Shown one piece after another: positions 49,449 through 56,592 of a stretch of DNA of 64,000 bases. Both the position numbers and the translations under genes were made by a program. The DNA is from Allobogoriella alba (GTDB lineage Bacteria > Actinomycetota > Actinomycetes > Actinomycetales > Actinomycetaceae). Each line of letters starts with the position of its first letter. The first letter of the stretch is position 1. The stretch is taken from the NCBI RefSeq assembly GCF_042665525.1, contig NZ_JBHTCQ010000002.1, forward strand, positions 558,001 to 622,000, read 5' to 3'. Below the pieces are notes generated by a model. That model did no database searches, had not been told where the DNA came from, and worked only from the letters and a program-made list of their open reading frames with translations.

Positions 49449-50468
49449 ATGAGCGAGGAACGTAGGCTCGACGTCCTGCGCGCGATCGTGCAGGACTACG
49501 TCTCCACCCGGGAGCCGGTCGGTTCCCGGGTGCTCGTCGAGCGGCACAGCCTCGGCGTGTCCCCGGCCACGATCCGCAACGACATGGCGGTGCTCGAGGA
49601 GGACGGCCTCATCGCCCAGCCGCACACCTCGGCCGGGCGCATCCCGACGGACAAGGGCTACCGCCTCTTCGTGGACCGGATCGGGACCGTGAAGCCGCTG
49701 TCCACGGCGGAGAAGCGTGCCATCCAGGGTCTCCTGGACGAGGCGGTCGACCTGGACGACGTGGTCGAGCGGACGGTGCGGCTGCTCGCGCAGCTGACCC
49801 ACCAGGTCGCCGTCGTGCAGTACCCGTCGCTCAAGCGGCTGAGCCTGCGTCACCTCGAGCTGGTGCCGCTGGGCCCGGAGCGGCTCCTCGTGGTGATCAT
49901 CACCGACACCGGACGGGTGGAGCAGCGGACCGTGGAGACCGTCTCCGACCTCGACGGCCAGGTCGTCGGCGAGCTGCGGGCGCACCTGAACGTCATCGGT
50001 GCCGGCCGGAAGCTCGAGACCATCACCCCCGAGCTCGACGCCCTCCCGCAGCAGTTCGCCCCGGAGCACCGCGACCTCGTCGAGGCGGTGGCCGAGCAGC
50101 TGAAGGACGCCCTGCGGCTGGACGCCGAGGAGCGCATCGTCATGGCCGGCACCGCCAACCTGGCCCGCGCGGACCTCGACTTCACCCGCACCATCTCGCC
50201 GGTCCTGGAGGCCCTCGAGGAGCAGGTCGTGCTCCTGAAGCTCTTCTCCGAGATGGCGCAGGACTCCATCGCCGTGCGCATCGGCTCCGAGAACAAGGAC
50301 GAGGCGCTGTCCGAGGCGGCGATCGTCACGAGCATCTACGGTGGTGAGGAACCGTCGGAGGGCGTCGGGCGGCTCGGCGTCCTCGGACCCACCCGCATGG
50401 ACTATCCCGGCACCATGGCGTCGGTGCGCGCCGTGGCCCGGTACCTCTCGCGCATCCTCGCCGGCTGA
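49449..50468 (+). CDS. hrcA: Heat-inducible transcription repressor HrcA
   Basis: A 339-aa repressor of class I heat-shock genes. The N-terminal winged helix has YVSTREPVGSRVLVERHSLGVSPATIRNDMAVLEEDGLIAQPHTSAGRIPTDKGYRLFVD, diagnostic of HrcA. The dimerisation domain ends with GPTRMDYPGTMASVRAVARYLSRIL. It binds CIRCE, found 38 bp upstream of its own start. GAGGCCGG precedes the ATG. It is followed by dnaJ after 63 bp and works with GroEL as the temperature sensor. Confidence 0.97.
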   Translation: MSEERRLDVLRAIVQDYVSTREPVGSRVLVERHSLGVSPATIRNDMAVLEEDGLIAQPHTSAGRIPTDKGYRLFVDRIGTVKPLSTAEKRAIQGLLDEAVDLDDVVERTVRLLAQLTHQVAVVQYPSLKRLSLRHLELVPLGPERLLVVIITDTGRVEQRTVETVSDLDGQVVGELRAHLNVIGAGRKLETITPELDALPQQFAPEHRDLVEAVAEQLKDALRLDAEERIVMAGTANLARADLDFTRTISPVLEALEEQVVLLKLFSEMAQDSIAVRIGSENKDEALSEAAIVTSIYGGEEPSEGVGRLGVLGPTRMDYPGTMASVRAVARYLSRILAG

Positions 50469-50531
50469 CGCCGCGCGACGCCGCCACCCGAGCACCGCCC
50501 CACGACTCAAGCCCCAGCAGAGAGAGCCACG

Positions 50532-51662
50532 GTGAACGACTACTACGAGATCCTGGGTGTCTCCCGCCAGGCGAGCGCCGAGGAGATCAAGAAGGCCTAC
50601 CGCAAGCTCGCCCGCACCCATCACCCCGACGTCGCAGGTCCCGACGCCGCGGACCGCTTCAAGGACATCAGCCGCGCCTACGAGGTGCTCTCCAACCCGG
50701 AGAAGCGACAGCTGTACGACATGGGCGGGGAGTCGGCCCTGGGCGGTCAGGGCGCCGGTGGCGGATTCGGCGGGTTCGGCGGCTTCAACGACATCTTCGA
50801 GACGTTCTTCGGTGCCGCGGCGGGCGGCACCACCCGCGGCCCCGTGCCGCGTGCCCGGCGCGGCCAGGACGCGCTCGTACGCCTCGACGTCGAGCTCGTC
50901 GACACCGTGTTCGGCGCCACCAAGGAGCTGCAGGTGGACACGGCCGTGGTCTGCCCCACCTGCCAGGGCACCTGCTGCCGCCCCGGCACCTCCCCGCGCA
51001 CCTGCGAGGTGTGCCACGGCCGCGGCTCGGTCCAGCGGGTCACCCGGTCCTTCCTCGGTCAGGTCATGGCCACCACCACCTGCTCCGCCTGCCAGGGCCA
51101 CGGCACGGTCATCCCGGAGCCGTGCCAGGACTGCGCCGGCGAGGGCCGGGTGCGCACCCGGCAGACGCTGCGGGTGGACGTCCCGTCCGGTGTGGAGACG
51201 GGCACCCGCATCCGGATGACCGGCCAGGGCGAGGTCGGCCCGGGCGGGGGACCCGCCGGCGACCTGTACGTGGAGATCCGCGAGCAGCCGCACCCGGTGT
51301 TCGTCCGCCGCGGCGACGACCTGCACTGCACCCTGCCGCTGCCGATGACCGCCGCCGCGCTCGGCACCGTCACCGTGCTGGAGACCCTCGACGGTGAGCG
51401 GGAGATCGACATCGAGCCCGGGACCCAGCCCGAGCAGGTGTACACGCTGCGCGCGCTCGGTGTCGGCCACCTGCAGCGGTCCGGCCGCGGCGACCTGCAC
51501 GTCCACGTCGACGTGCAGGTGCCCACGCGGCTGGACGATCGTCAGCGTGAGCTGCTCGCGGAGCTGGCGACCCTGCGCGGCGAGGAGCGGCCGGAGCCCC
51601 GGCTGGCCGCCTCGGGCTCCGGCGTCTTCTCCCGGCTCCGCGAGAAGCTCGCCGGACGCTGA
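50532..51662 (+). CDS. dnaJ: Chaperone DnaJ (DnaJ2 type)
   Basis: A 376-aa Hsp40. The J domain (residues 1-65) has the HPD motif in THHPDVAGPDAADRFKDISRAYEVLSNPEKR. A Gly/Phe-rich stretch follows. The zinc domain has four Cys motifs: CPTCQGTCC, CEVCHGRG, CSACQGHG and CQDCAGEG. The first one ends in Cys instead of the usual Gly. The C-terminal substrate domains are complete. DnaJ delivers unfolded proteins to DnaK. It is co-transcribed with hrcA and is the actinobacterial second copy linked to hrcA rather than dnaK. GTG start. Confidence 0.96.
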   Translation: MNDYYEILGVSRQASAEEIKKAYRKLARTHHPDVAGPDAADRFKDISRAYEVLSNPEKRQLYDMGGESALGGQGAGGGFGGFGGFNDIFETFFGAAAGGTTRGPVPRARRGQDALVRLDVELVDTVFGATKELQVDTAVVCPTCQGTCCRPGTSPRTCEVCHGRGSVQRVTRSFLGQVMATTTCSACQGHGTVIPEPCQDCAGEGRVRTRQTLRVDVPSGVETGTRIRMTGQGEVGPGGGPAGDLYVEIREQPHPVFVRRGDDLHCTLPLPMTAAALGTVTVLETLDGEREIDIEPGTQPEQVYTLRALGVGHLQRSGRGDLHVHVDVQVPTRLDDRQRELLAELATLRGEERPEPRLAASGSGVFSRLREKLAGR

Positions 51663-51664
51663 GC

Positions 51665-52438
51665 GTGACGCGTCCCGTCTTCCACGCCGAGGCGGCGGTC
51701 CTGGGTGCCGCCCGCCCCGGCGAGGACATCACGTTGCGCGGGGACGAGGCGCGGCACGCGGCGACGGTGCGGCGGCTGCGCCCGGGCGAGGAGGTCGACG
51801 TGGTCGACGGCGCCGGCCGCCGCGTGACCGGGACGGTCGTGGCGGCGGAGCGGGACGGACTGACGGTGTCCGTGACGGCGGTCGTCGACGAGCCGCGCCC
51901 GGCGCCCCGTCTGGTGCTCGTGCAGGCCCTCGCGAAGGGCGGCCGGGACGAGCAGGCCGTCGAGGCCGCGACGGAGCTCGGCGTCGACGCCGTCGTGCCG
52001 TGGCAGGCGGACCGATCGGTCTCCGTCTGGACCGGCAAGCCCGAGCGTGCCGCCAAGGGGCGGCGCCGCTGGGAGGCGGTGACGACGGCGGCCGGCAAGC
52101 AGTCCCGTCGGGCGAGCTTCCCGGCCGTGCGGGACCTGGTGACCACCGCGGGACTGCGGACCGCCGTCGCGGGGACCGTGGCGGGCGGCGGCACGGTGCT
52201 CGTCCTGCACGAGGCGGCGACGACGTCGCTCACGACCGTGGCTCTGCCGCAGCGGGAGGCGGACACCGAGGTGGTGGTCGTCGTCGGGCCCGAGGGCGGC
52301 ATCACCGACGAGGAGCTGGCGGCGCTCGGGGACGCCGGCGCGCAGGTGGTGCGGGCAGGACCGCACGTCATGCGCAGCTCCACCGCGGGGCCTGCGGCGC
52401 TGGGCGTGCTGGCGTCCCGCACGGGCCGCTGGGAATGA
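51665..52438 (+). CDS. rsmE: 16S rRNA (uracil(1498)-N(3))-methyltransferase RsmE
   Basis: A 257-aa SPOUT-class methyltransferase that methylates U1498 of 16S rRNA. An N-terminal PUA-like domain (LRGDEARHAATVRRLRPGEEVDVVDG) is followed by the knot domain with LVQALAKGGRDEQAVEAATELGVDAVVPW, VVVVVGPEGGITDEELAAL and VVRAGPHVMRSSTAG, the SAM-binding loops. The GTG starts 2 nt after the dnaJ stop, so the genes are coupled. In several relatives a HIT gene follows; here phoH follows, after a promoter. Confidence 0.95.
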   Translation: MTRPVFHAEAAVLGAARPGEDITLRGDEARHAATVRRLRPGEEVDVVDGAGRRVTGTVVAAERDGLTVSVTAVVDEPRPAPRLVLVQALAKGGRDEQAVEAATELGVDAVVPWQADRSVSVWTGKPERAAKGRRRWEAVTTAAGKQSRRASFPAVRDLVTTAGLRTAVAGTVAGGGTVLVLHEAATTSLTTVALPQREADTEVVVVVGPEGGITDEELAALGDAGAQVVRAGPHVMRSSTAGPAALGVLASRTGRWE

Positions 52439-52464
52439 CGCTGCCCGGGCACGGCGCGGGCCGA

Positions 52465-52470
52465 TATCCT
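52465..52470 (+). promoter_or_regulatory. -10 hexamer TATCCT of the phoH operon
   Basis: TATCCT lies 70 bp before the ATG at 52540 and would give a leader of about 62 nt for phoH-ybeY-corC-era. Confidence 0.45.
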
Positions 52471-52539
52471 GGTGCGACGCCGCGCACCCGCGGCAGGCAC
52501 CCGAAGCGAGGGAGACCAGGGCCGTCAGGGCCCGCAACC

Positions 52540-53568
52540 ATGTCGCAGCAACCTGCGCCCGAACCGTCCGCCGACCTTCCCGTCGGCCACGTCCAGCATC
52601 AGGTCACGGTTCCCGAGTCCGTCCCGATGGTGATCCTGCTCGGTCAGCGCGACGAGGCGCTCCGGGCCGTGGAGCGAGGCTTCCCGACGGTGGACGTGCA
52701 CGTCCGTGGCAACGTCATCGCGCTGACCGGCCCGAGTGGCGACGTCGGCACCGCCGAGAAGCTGATCGAGGAGCTCGTCTCGGTGGCGAGGTCCGGCCAG
52801 CCGCTCAGCGGCGACGCGGTGGACCGTGCGGTGACGATGCTGCGCGACGCCGGCCCGGAACGGCCCGCCGACGTCTTCACCACCGACATCCTCTCCGCGC
52901 GGGGCCGGACGATCCGTCCGAAGACCCTGGGGCAGAAGCGGTACGTCGACGCCATCGACTCCTCGACCATCACGTTCGGCATCGGGCCCGCGGGCACCGG
53001 CAAGACGTACCTGGCCATGGCCAAGGCCGTCGGCGCGCTGCAGGCCCGGCAGATCCGGCGGCTCATCCTCACCCGGCCGGCCGTGGAGGCGGGGGAGCGC
53101 CTCGGGTACCTGCCCGGCACGCTCACCGACAAGATCGACCCCTACCTGCGGCCGCTGTACGACGCCCTGCACGACATGCTCGAGCCGGAGTCGATCCCGA
53201 AGCTCATGGCGGCGGGCACCATCGAGGTGGCGCCGCTGGCCTACATGCGGGGACGGACGCTGAACGACTCGTTCATCATCCTCGACGAGGCGCAGAACAC
53301 CTCGCCCGAGCAGATGAAGATGTTCCTGACCCGGCTCGGTTTCGACTCCAAGGTGGTCGTCACCGGCGACGTCACCCAGGTGGACCTGCCCGCCGGGACG
53401 CGCTCCGGGCTGCGGGTGGTCCAGGAGATCCTCGACGGGATCGACGACGTGACGTTCTGCCGCCTGACCAGCGCTGACGTGGTCCGCCACCGCCTGGTGG
53501 GCGACATCATCGACGCCTACGAACGCTGGGACGCCACCACGCAGCCGACGCGCCCGCGGCGGAGCTGA
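52540..53568 (+). CDS. PhoH family ATPase (PhoH-like)
   Basis: A 342-aa protein. The N-terminal KH-like part (VDVHVRGNVIALTGPSGDVGTAEKLIEELV) precedes the P-loop ATPase: Walker A GPAGTGKTYLA, Walker B FIILDEAQNTSPEQMKMFLTRLG and the switch GDVTQVDLP. PhoH proteins are linked to RNA turnover and are almost always next to ybeY. The ATG at 52540 (MSQQPAPE) is the first that fits the family; there is no strong ribosome site. A possible -10 TATCCT lies about 70 bp upstream. Confidence 0.92.
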   Translation: MSQQPAPEPSADLPVGHVQHQVTVPESVPMVILLGQRDEALRAVERGFPTVDVHVRGNVIALTGPSGDVGTAEKLIEELVSVARSGQPLSGDAVDRAVTMLRDAGPERPADVFTTDILSARGRTIRPKTLGQKRYVDAIDSSTITFGIGPAGTGKTYLAMAKAVGALQARQIRRLILTRPAVEAGERLGYLPGTLTDKIDPYLRPLYDALHDMLEPESIPKLMAAGTIEVAPLAYMRGRTLNDSFIILDEAQNTSPEQMKMFLTRLGFDSKVVVTGDVTQVDLPAGTRSGLRVVQEILDGIDDVTFCRLTSADVVRHRLVGDIIDAYERWDATTQPTRPRRS

Positions 53569-53580
53569 GGAGACGCGGTC

Positions 53581-54033
53581 TTGAGCACCGAGGTCACCAA
53601 CGAGTCCGGCCACGAGGTGGACGGCGAGGAGTTCGCCGCCCTCGCCCGGTACGTGCTGGACGAGATGCACGTCCACCCGCAGGCGGAGCTGTCGATCCTG
53701 TTCGTGACGACCGACGTCATGTCCGAGCTGCACGAGCGCTGGATGGACGAGCCCGGACCCACCGACGTGCTGTCCTTCCCGATGGACGAGCTGCGCCCGG
53801 GCCGCAGCGGCGAGGACCCGGTGGAGGGGACGCTGGGAGACATCGTGCTGTGCCCAGAGGTCGCCGTGGCCCAGGCCAAGGCGGCTGGGCACTCGACGGT
53901 CGAGGAGCTGCTCCTGCTGACCACGCACGGGATCCTGCACCTGCTGGGCTACGACCACGCCGAGCCGGAGGAGGAGAAGGAGATGTTCGCCCTGCAGCGG
54001 CGCCTCCTGCTCACCTTCCTCGCCGGGCGGTGA
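53581..54033 (+). CDS. ybeY: Endoribonuclease YbeY
   Basis: A 150-aa zinc-dependent endoribonuclease for rRNA maturation and quality control. The metal motif is in LLTTHGILHLLGYDH (HGxLHxxGYDH). TDVLSFPMDELRPG and GTLGDIVLCPEVA are the other two conserved blocks. The start is TTG at 53581, an uncommon start, supported by AGGAGA upstream. It follows phoH by 12 bp and precedes the CorC-like gene by 10 bp, in the usual phoH-ybeY-corC-era order. Confidence 0.94.
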   Translation: MSTEVTNESGHEVDGEEFAALARYVLDEMHVHPQAELSILFVTTDVMSELHERWMDEPGPTDVLSFPMDELRPGRSGEDPVEGTLGDIVLCPEVAVAQAKAAGHSTVEELLLLTTHGILHLLGYDHAEPEEEKEMFALQRRLLLTFLAGR

Positions 54034-54043
54034 GGCACGCACG

Positions 54044-55324
54044 ATGAGGGGTGAGATCCCGGAGTGGTGGCTGCTCGCGCTCACGCTCGGCGGCCTGGTC
54101 CTCGGGGCGGTCCTCAGCTCGGGTGAGGCTGCGCTGCAGCGGGTCACCCGCGCCGCGGTCGCCGAGATGGAGCCGGGCCGGCGCACCGACCGGGTGGAGC
54201 AGCTGCTCGAGCGTCGCGACGACGCCGCCGGCGGCGCCGCGTTCGTGCGTGTTCTCGCGGAGATGACGGCGGCGGTGTGCCTCACCCTCGCCGTCGCGGA
54301 CCTGCTGGAGCGATGGTGGCAGGTGCTGGCCGTGTCGGTAGCGACCACGGCACTGCTCCTCGCCGTCGTCGTCGGGGTCTCGCCGCGGCGGCTCGGTCAG
54401 CGCAACCCGACCGCGGTGCTGGCCGCCGTCGCGCCGATGCTGACCGCGCTCGGCTCGGCCGCCCGCGGGGTGGGGACCCTGGTCCGGGCGCTGTCCCCAC
54501 GACCCACCCAGACGGAGGTCGAGGCGCGCGAGGAGCGCGAGGAGGACCTGCGCGACATGGTTGACCGGGTGAGCGAGTCGGAGGAGATCGAGGAGGAGGA
54601 GCGGGAGCTCCTGCAGTCCGTCTTCCGGCTCGGCCAGACCCTCACCCGCGAGGTCATGGTGCCGCGCACCGACATGGTCACGGTCGACGCGGACGAGACG
54701 CTGCGTCGTGCGCTCAGCCTCTTCACCCGCTCGGGCTACTCCCGTGTCCCGGTGGTCGGGGAGTCAACCGACGACCTGCGCGGGGTCCTCTACCTCAAGG
54801 ACGTCATCGCGCGCGTGCACCGGGGCCGGGACCCCGAGTCGGCGACGGTCTCGGACCTCATGCGGGAGCCGAGCTTCGTGCCGGAGACCAAGCCGGTCGA
54901 CGAGCTCATGCGGGAGATGCAGGCGGGCAGCGTGCACATCGCCATGGTGGTCGACGAGTACGGCGGCATCGCGGGCCTGGTGACCATCGAGGACCTGCTG
55001 GAAGAGCTCGTCGGGGAGATGGTGGACGAGCACGACGTCGGCGAGCCGGAGGTCGAGGACCTCGGGGACGGCACCTACCGGGTGCCGGCCCGGCTGCCGG
55101 TGGACGAGCTCGGCGAGCTGTTCGGCCTCGAGGTGGGCGACGACGACGTGGACTCGGCCGGCGGCCTGCTCGCCAAGGCGCTCGGCAAGGTCCCGCTGGC
55201 CGGGGCGCAGGTGGACGTGCTCGGGCTGCACCTGGTTGCCGAGCGTGTCGAAGGCCGACGGCGGAGGGTCTCCACGCTGGTGGTGTCCCGGGCGCCGGAG
55301 GCGGAGGACGTGGTCGAGGCATGA
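54044..55324 (+). CDS. CNNM/CorC-type (HlyC/CorC) transporter-associated protein
   Basis: A 426-aa protein. An N-terminal DUF21/CNNM membrane domain (about residues 1-150, four segments) is followed by two CBS domains (TREVMVPRTDMVTVDADETLRRALSLFTRSGYSRVPVV and DLMREPSFVPETKPVDELMREMQ) and the CorC_HlyC domain (VEDLGDGTYRVPARLPVDELGELFGLEV). Members are proposed magnesium or cobalt efflux proteins. ATG start; the end overlaps era by 4 bp (ATGA). Confidence 0.92.
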   Translation: MRGEIPEWWLLALTLGGLVLGAVLSSGEAALQRVTRAAVAEMEPGRRTDRVEQLLERRDDAAGGAAFVRVLAEMTAAVCLTLAVADLLERWWQVLAVSVATTALLLAVVVGVSPRRLGQRNPTAVLAAVAPMLTALGSAARGVGTLVRALSPRPTQTEVEAREEREEDLRDMVDRVSESEEIEEEERELLQSVFRLGQTLTREVMVPRTDMVTVDADETLRRALSLFTRSGYSRVPVVGESTDDLRGVLYLKDVIARVHRGRDPESATVSDLMREPSFVPETKPVDELMREMQAGSVHIAMVVDEYGGIAGLVTIEDLLEELVGEMVDEHDVGEPEVEDLGDGTYRVPARLPVDELGELFGLEVGDDDVDSAGGLLAKALGKVPLAGAQVDVLGLHLVAERVEGRRRRVSTLVVSRAPEAEDVVEA

Positions 55325-56310
55325 GGTTTCCCAGCGACGACGAGCTGACCGGCGAGACGGACGCCCTCGCCGGGCTGGTGCCGACGGAGTGGCCCGAGGA
55401 CTTCCGGTCCGGGTTCGCATGCCTGGTGGGCCGGCCGAACGCCGGGAAGTCCACGCTGACCAACGCACTGGTGGGCGAGAAGGTCGCCATCACCTCCGGT
55501 CGCCCGCAGACCACGCGGCACGTGGTCCGCGGCATCGTGCACCGCCCGGACGGGCAGCTCGTGCTGGTCGACACCCCGGGTCTGCACCGGCCCCGCACCC
55601 TGCTCGGGCAGCGCCTCAACGACCTGGTGCGCGAGACCCTGGGCGAGGTCGACGTCGTCGTGTTCTGCCTGCCGGCCGTGGAGAAGATCGGGCCCGGCGA
55701 CCGGTACATCGCGCGTGAGCTCGCCGAGCTCCGCACGCCCGTGGTGGCGGCCGCCACCAAGGCCGACACCGTGCCGCGAGACCGGCTCGCCGAGCACCTG
55801 ATCGCGGTGGACCGCCTCGGGAAGGAGCACCGCGAGTTCGCCGACATCGTCCCGGTCTCCGCGGTCACCGGGGAGCAGGTCGACGTGCTGACCGAGGTCC
55901 TGCTCGGGCACCTGCCACCCGGCCCGCCGCTGTATCCCGAGGGGGAGCTCACCGACGAGCCCGAGCAGGTCATGGTCGCCGAGCTCGTCCGTGAGGCGGC
56001 GCTGGAGGGCGTGCGAGACGAGCTGCCGCACTCGCTGGCGGTCGCCGTCGAGGAGATCGTCGAGCGACCCCGGCGCGAGGGCGACCAACGCCCGCCGATG
56101 CTCGACGTGCACGTGAACATCTACGTCGAGCGCGACTCGCAGAAGGCCATCGTCATCGGCAAGGGCGGGTCCCGGCTGCGCGACGTGGGCACGCGGGCGC
56201 GCACCGGCATCGAGGCGCTGCTCGGCGCGCGGGTCTATCTCGACCTGCACGTCCGCGTGGCGAAGGACTGGCAGCGCGATCCGAAGCTGTTGGGGCGCCT
56301 GGGGTTCTGA
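55321..56310 (+). CDS. era: GTPase Era
   Basis: A 329-aa GTPase that binds 16S rRNA during 30S maturation. G1 is GRPNAGKST, G2 region is TSGRPQTTRH, G3 is DTPGLHRPR and G4 is ATKADTV. The KH domain at the C terminus has VIGKGGSRLRDVGTRARTGIEALLGARVYLDLHVRVAKDWQ. The start ATG overlaps the corC stop codon. In many actinobacteria leuA, uppS or recO follow; here the operon ends with a 25-bp inverted repeat instead. Confidence 0.97.
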   Translation: MRFPSDDELTGETDALAGLVPTEWPEDFRSGFACLVGRPNAGKSTLTNALVGEKVAITSGRPQTTRHVVRGIVHRPDGQLVLVDTPGLHRPRTLLGQRLNDLVRETLGEVDVVVFCLPAVEKIGPGDRYIARELAELRTPVVAAATKADTVPRDRLAEHLIAVDRLGKEHREFADIVPVSAVTGEQVDVLTEVLLGHLPPGPPLYPEGELTDEPEQVMVAELVREAALEGVRDELPHSLAVAVEEIVERPRREGDQRPPMLDVHVNIYVERDSQKAIVIGKGGSRLRDVGTRARTGIEALLGARVYLDLHVRVAKDWQRDPKLLGRLGF

Positions 56311-56317
56311 GCGGTGC

Positions 56318-56345
56318 CTGGGGCTCCGAGGCTGGGGCTCCGAGG
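56318..56345 (+). repeat. 14-bp tandem direct repeat, two copies
   Basis: CTGGGGCTCCGAGG occurs at 56318-56331 and again at 56332-56345, right after the era stop codon and touching the inverted repeat that follows. Confidence 0.8.
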
Positions 56346-56453
56346 ACGAGGGGGCGTGCCGGAGGCGGTCCGCTCCGCTCGTCGTCGCTCGTTCCTCGCT
56401 CCTCCTTGCTCCGTGCCAGGCCCAGCCAGCCTCCGGCACGCCCCCTCGTCCTC
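56342..56453. repeat. 25-bp perfect inverted repeat with 62-nt loop downstream of era
   Basis: Bases 56342-56366 are perfectly complementary to 56429-56453. Between them lie 62 nt, pyrimidine-rich on the top strand. The stem is much longer than the terminators in this window and has no T-run. It could be a terminator, the ends of a small non-autonomous mobile element, or a structured RNA. Confidence 0.8.
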
Positions 56454-56489
56454 TCCGCGTGGCCGCTCACCCTCGCCCCTCGCTCTCGC

Positions 56490-56528
56490 CTGGAAGTTTC
56501 GTCTTGTACAACGAGACGTTCTTTCCAG
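56490..56528 (+). promoter_or_regulatory. Interrupted palindrome, TetR-like operator candidate
   Basis: CTGGAA-N4-CGTCT-N9-AGACG-N4-TTCCAG forms nested inverted arms around TTGTACAA (56504-56511). Local AT content is higher than in the flanks. It lies about 50 bp upstream of the -10 of the hydrolase gene. The arrangement resembles operators of TetR-type repressors, but no regulator gene is adjacent. Confidence 0.45.
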
Positions 56529-56580
56529 ACGAGTCGTGGCGGCTGCGGGGCGGGTCGCCGGCTGACCCGGGTGCGGTGAC

Positions 56581-56586
56581 TACCCT
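56581..56586 (+). promoter_or_regulatory. -10 hexamer TACCCT, leaderless type
   Basis: TACCCT is followed by 6 nt and the GTG at 56593, with no Shine-Dalgarno sequence. Confidence 0.5.
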
Positions 56587-56592
56587 GACCAG

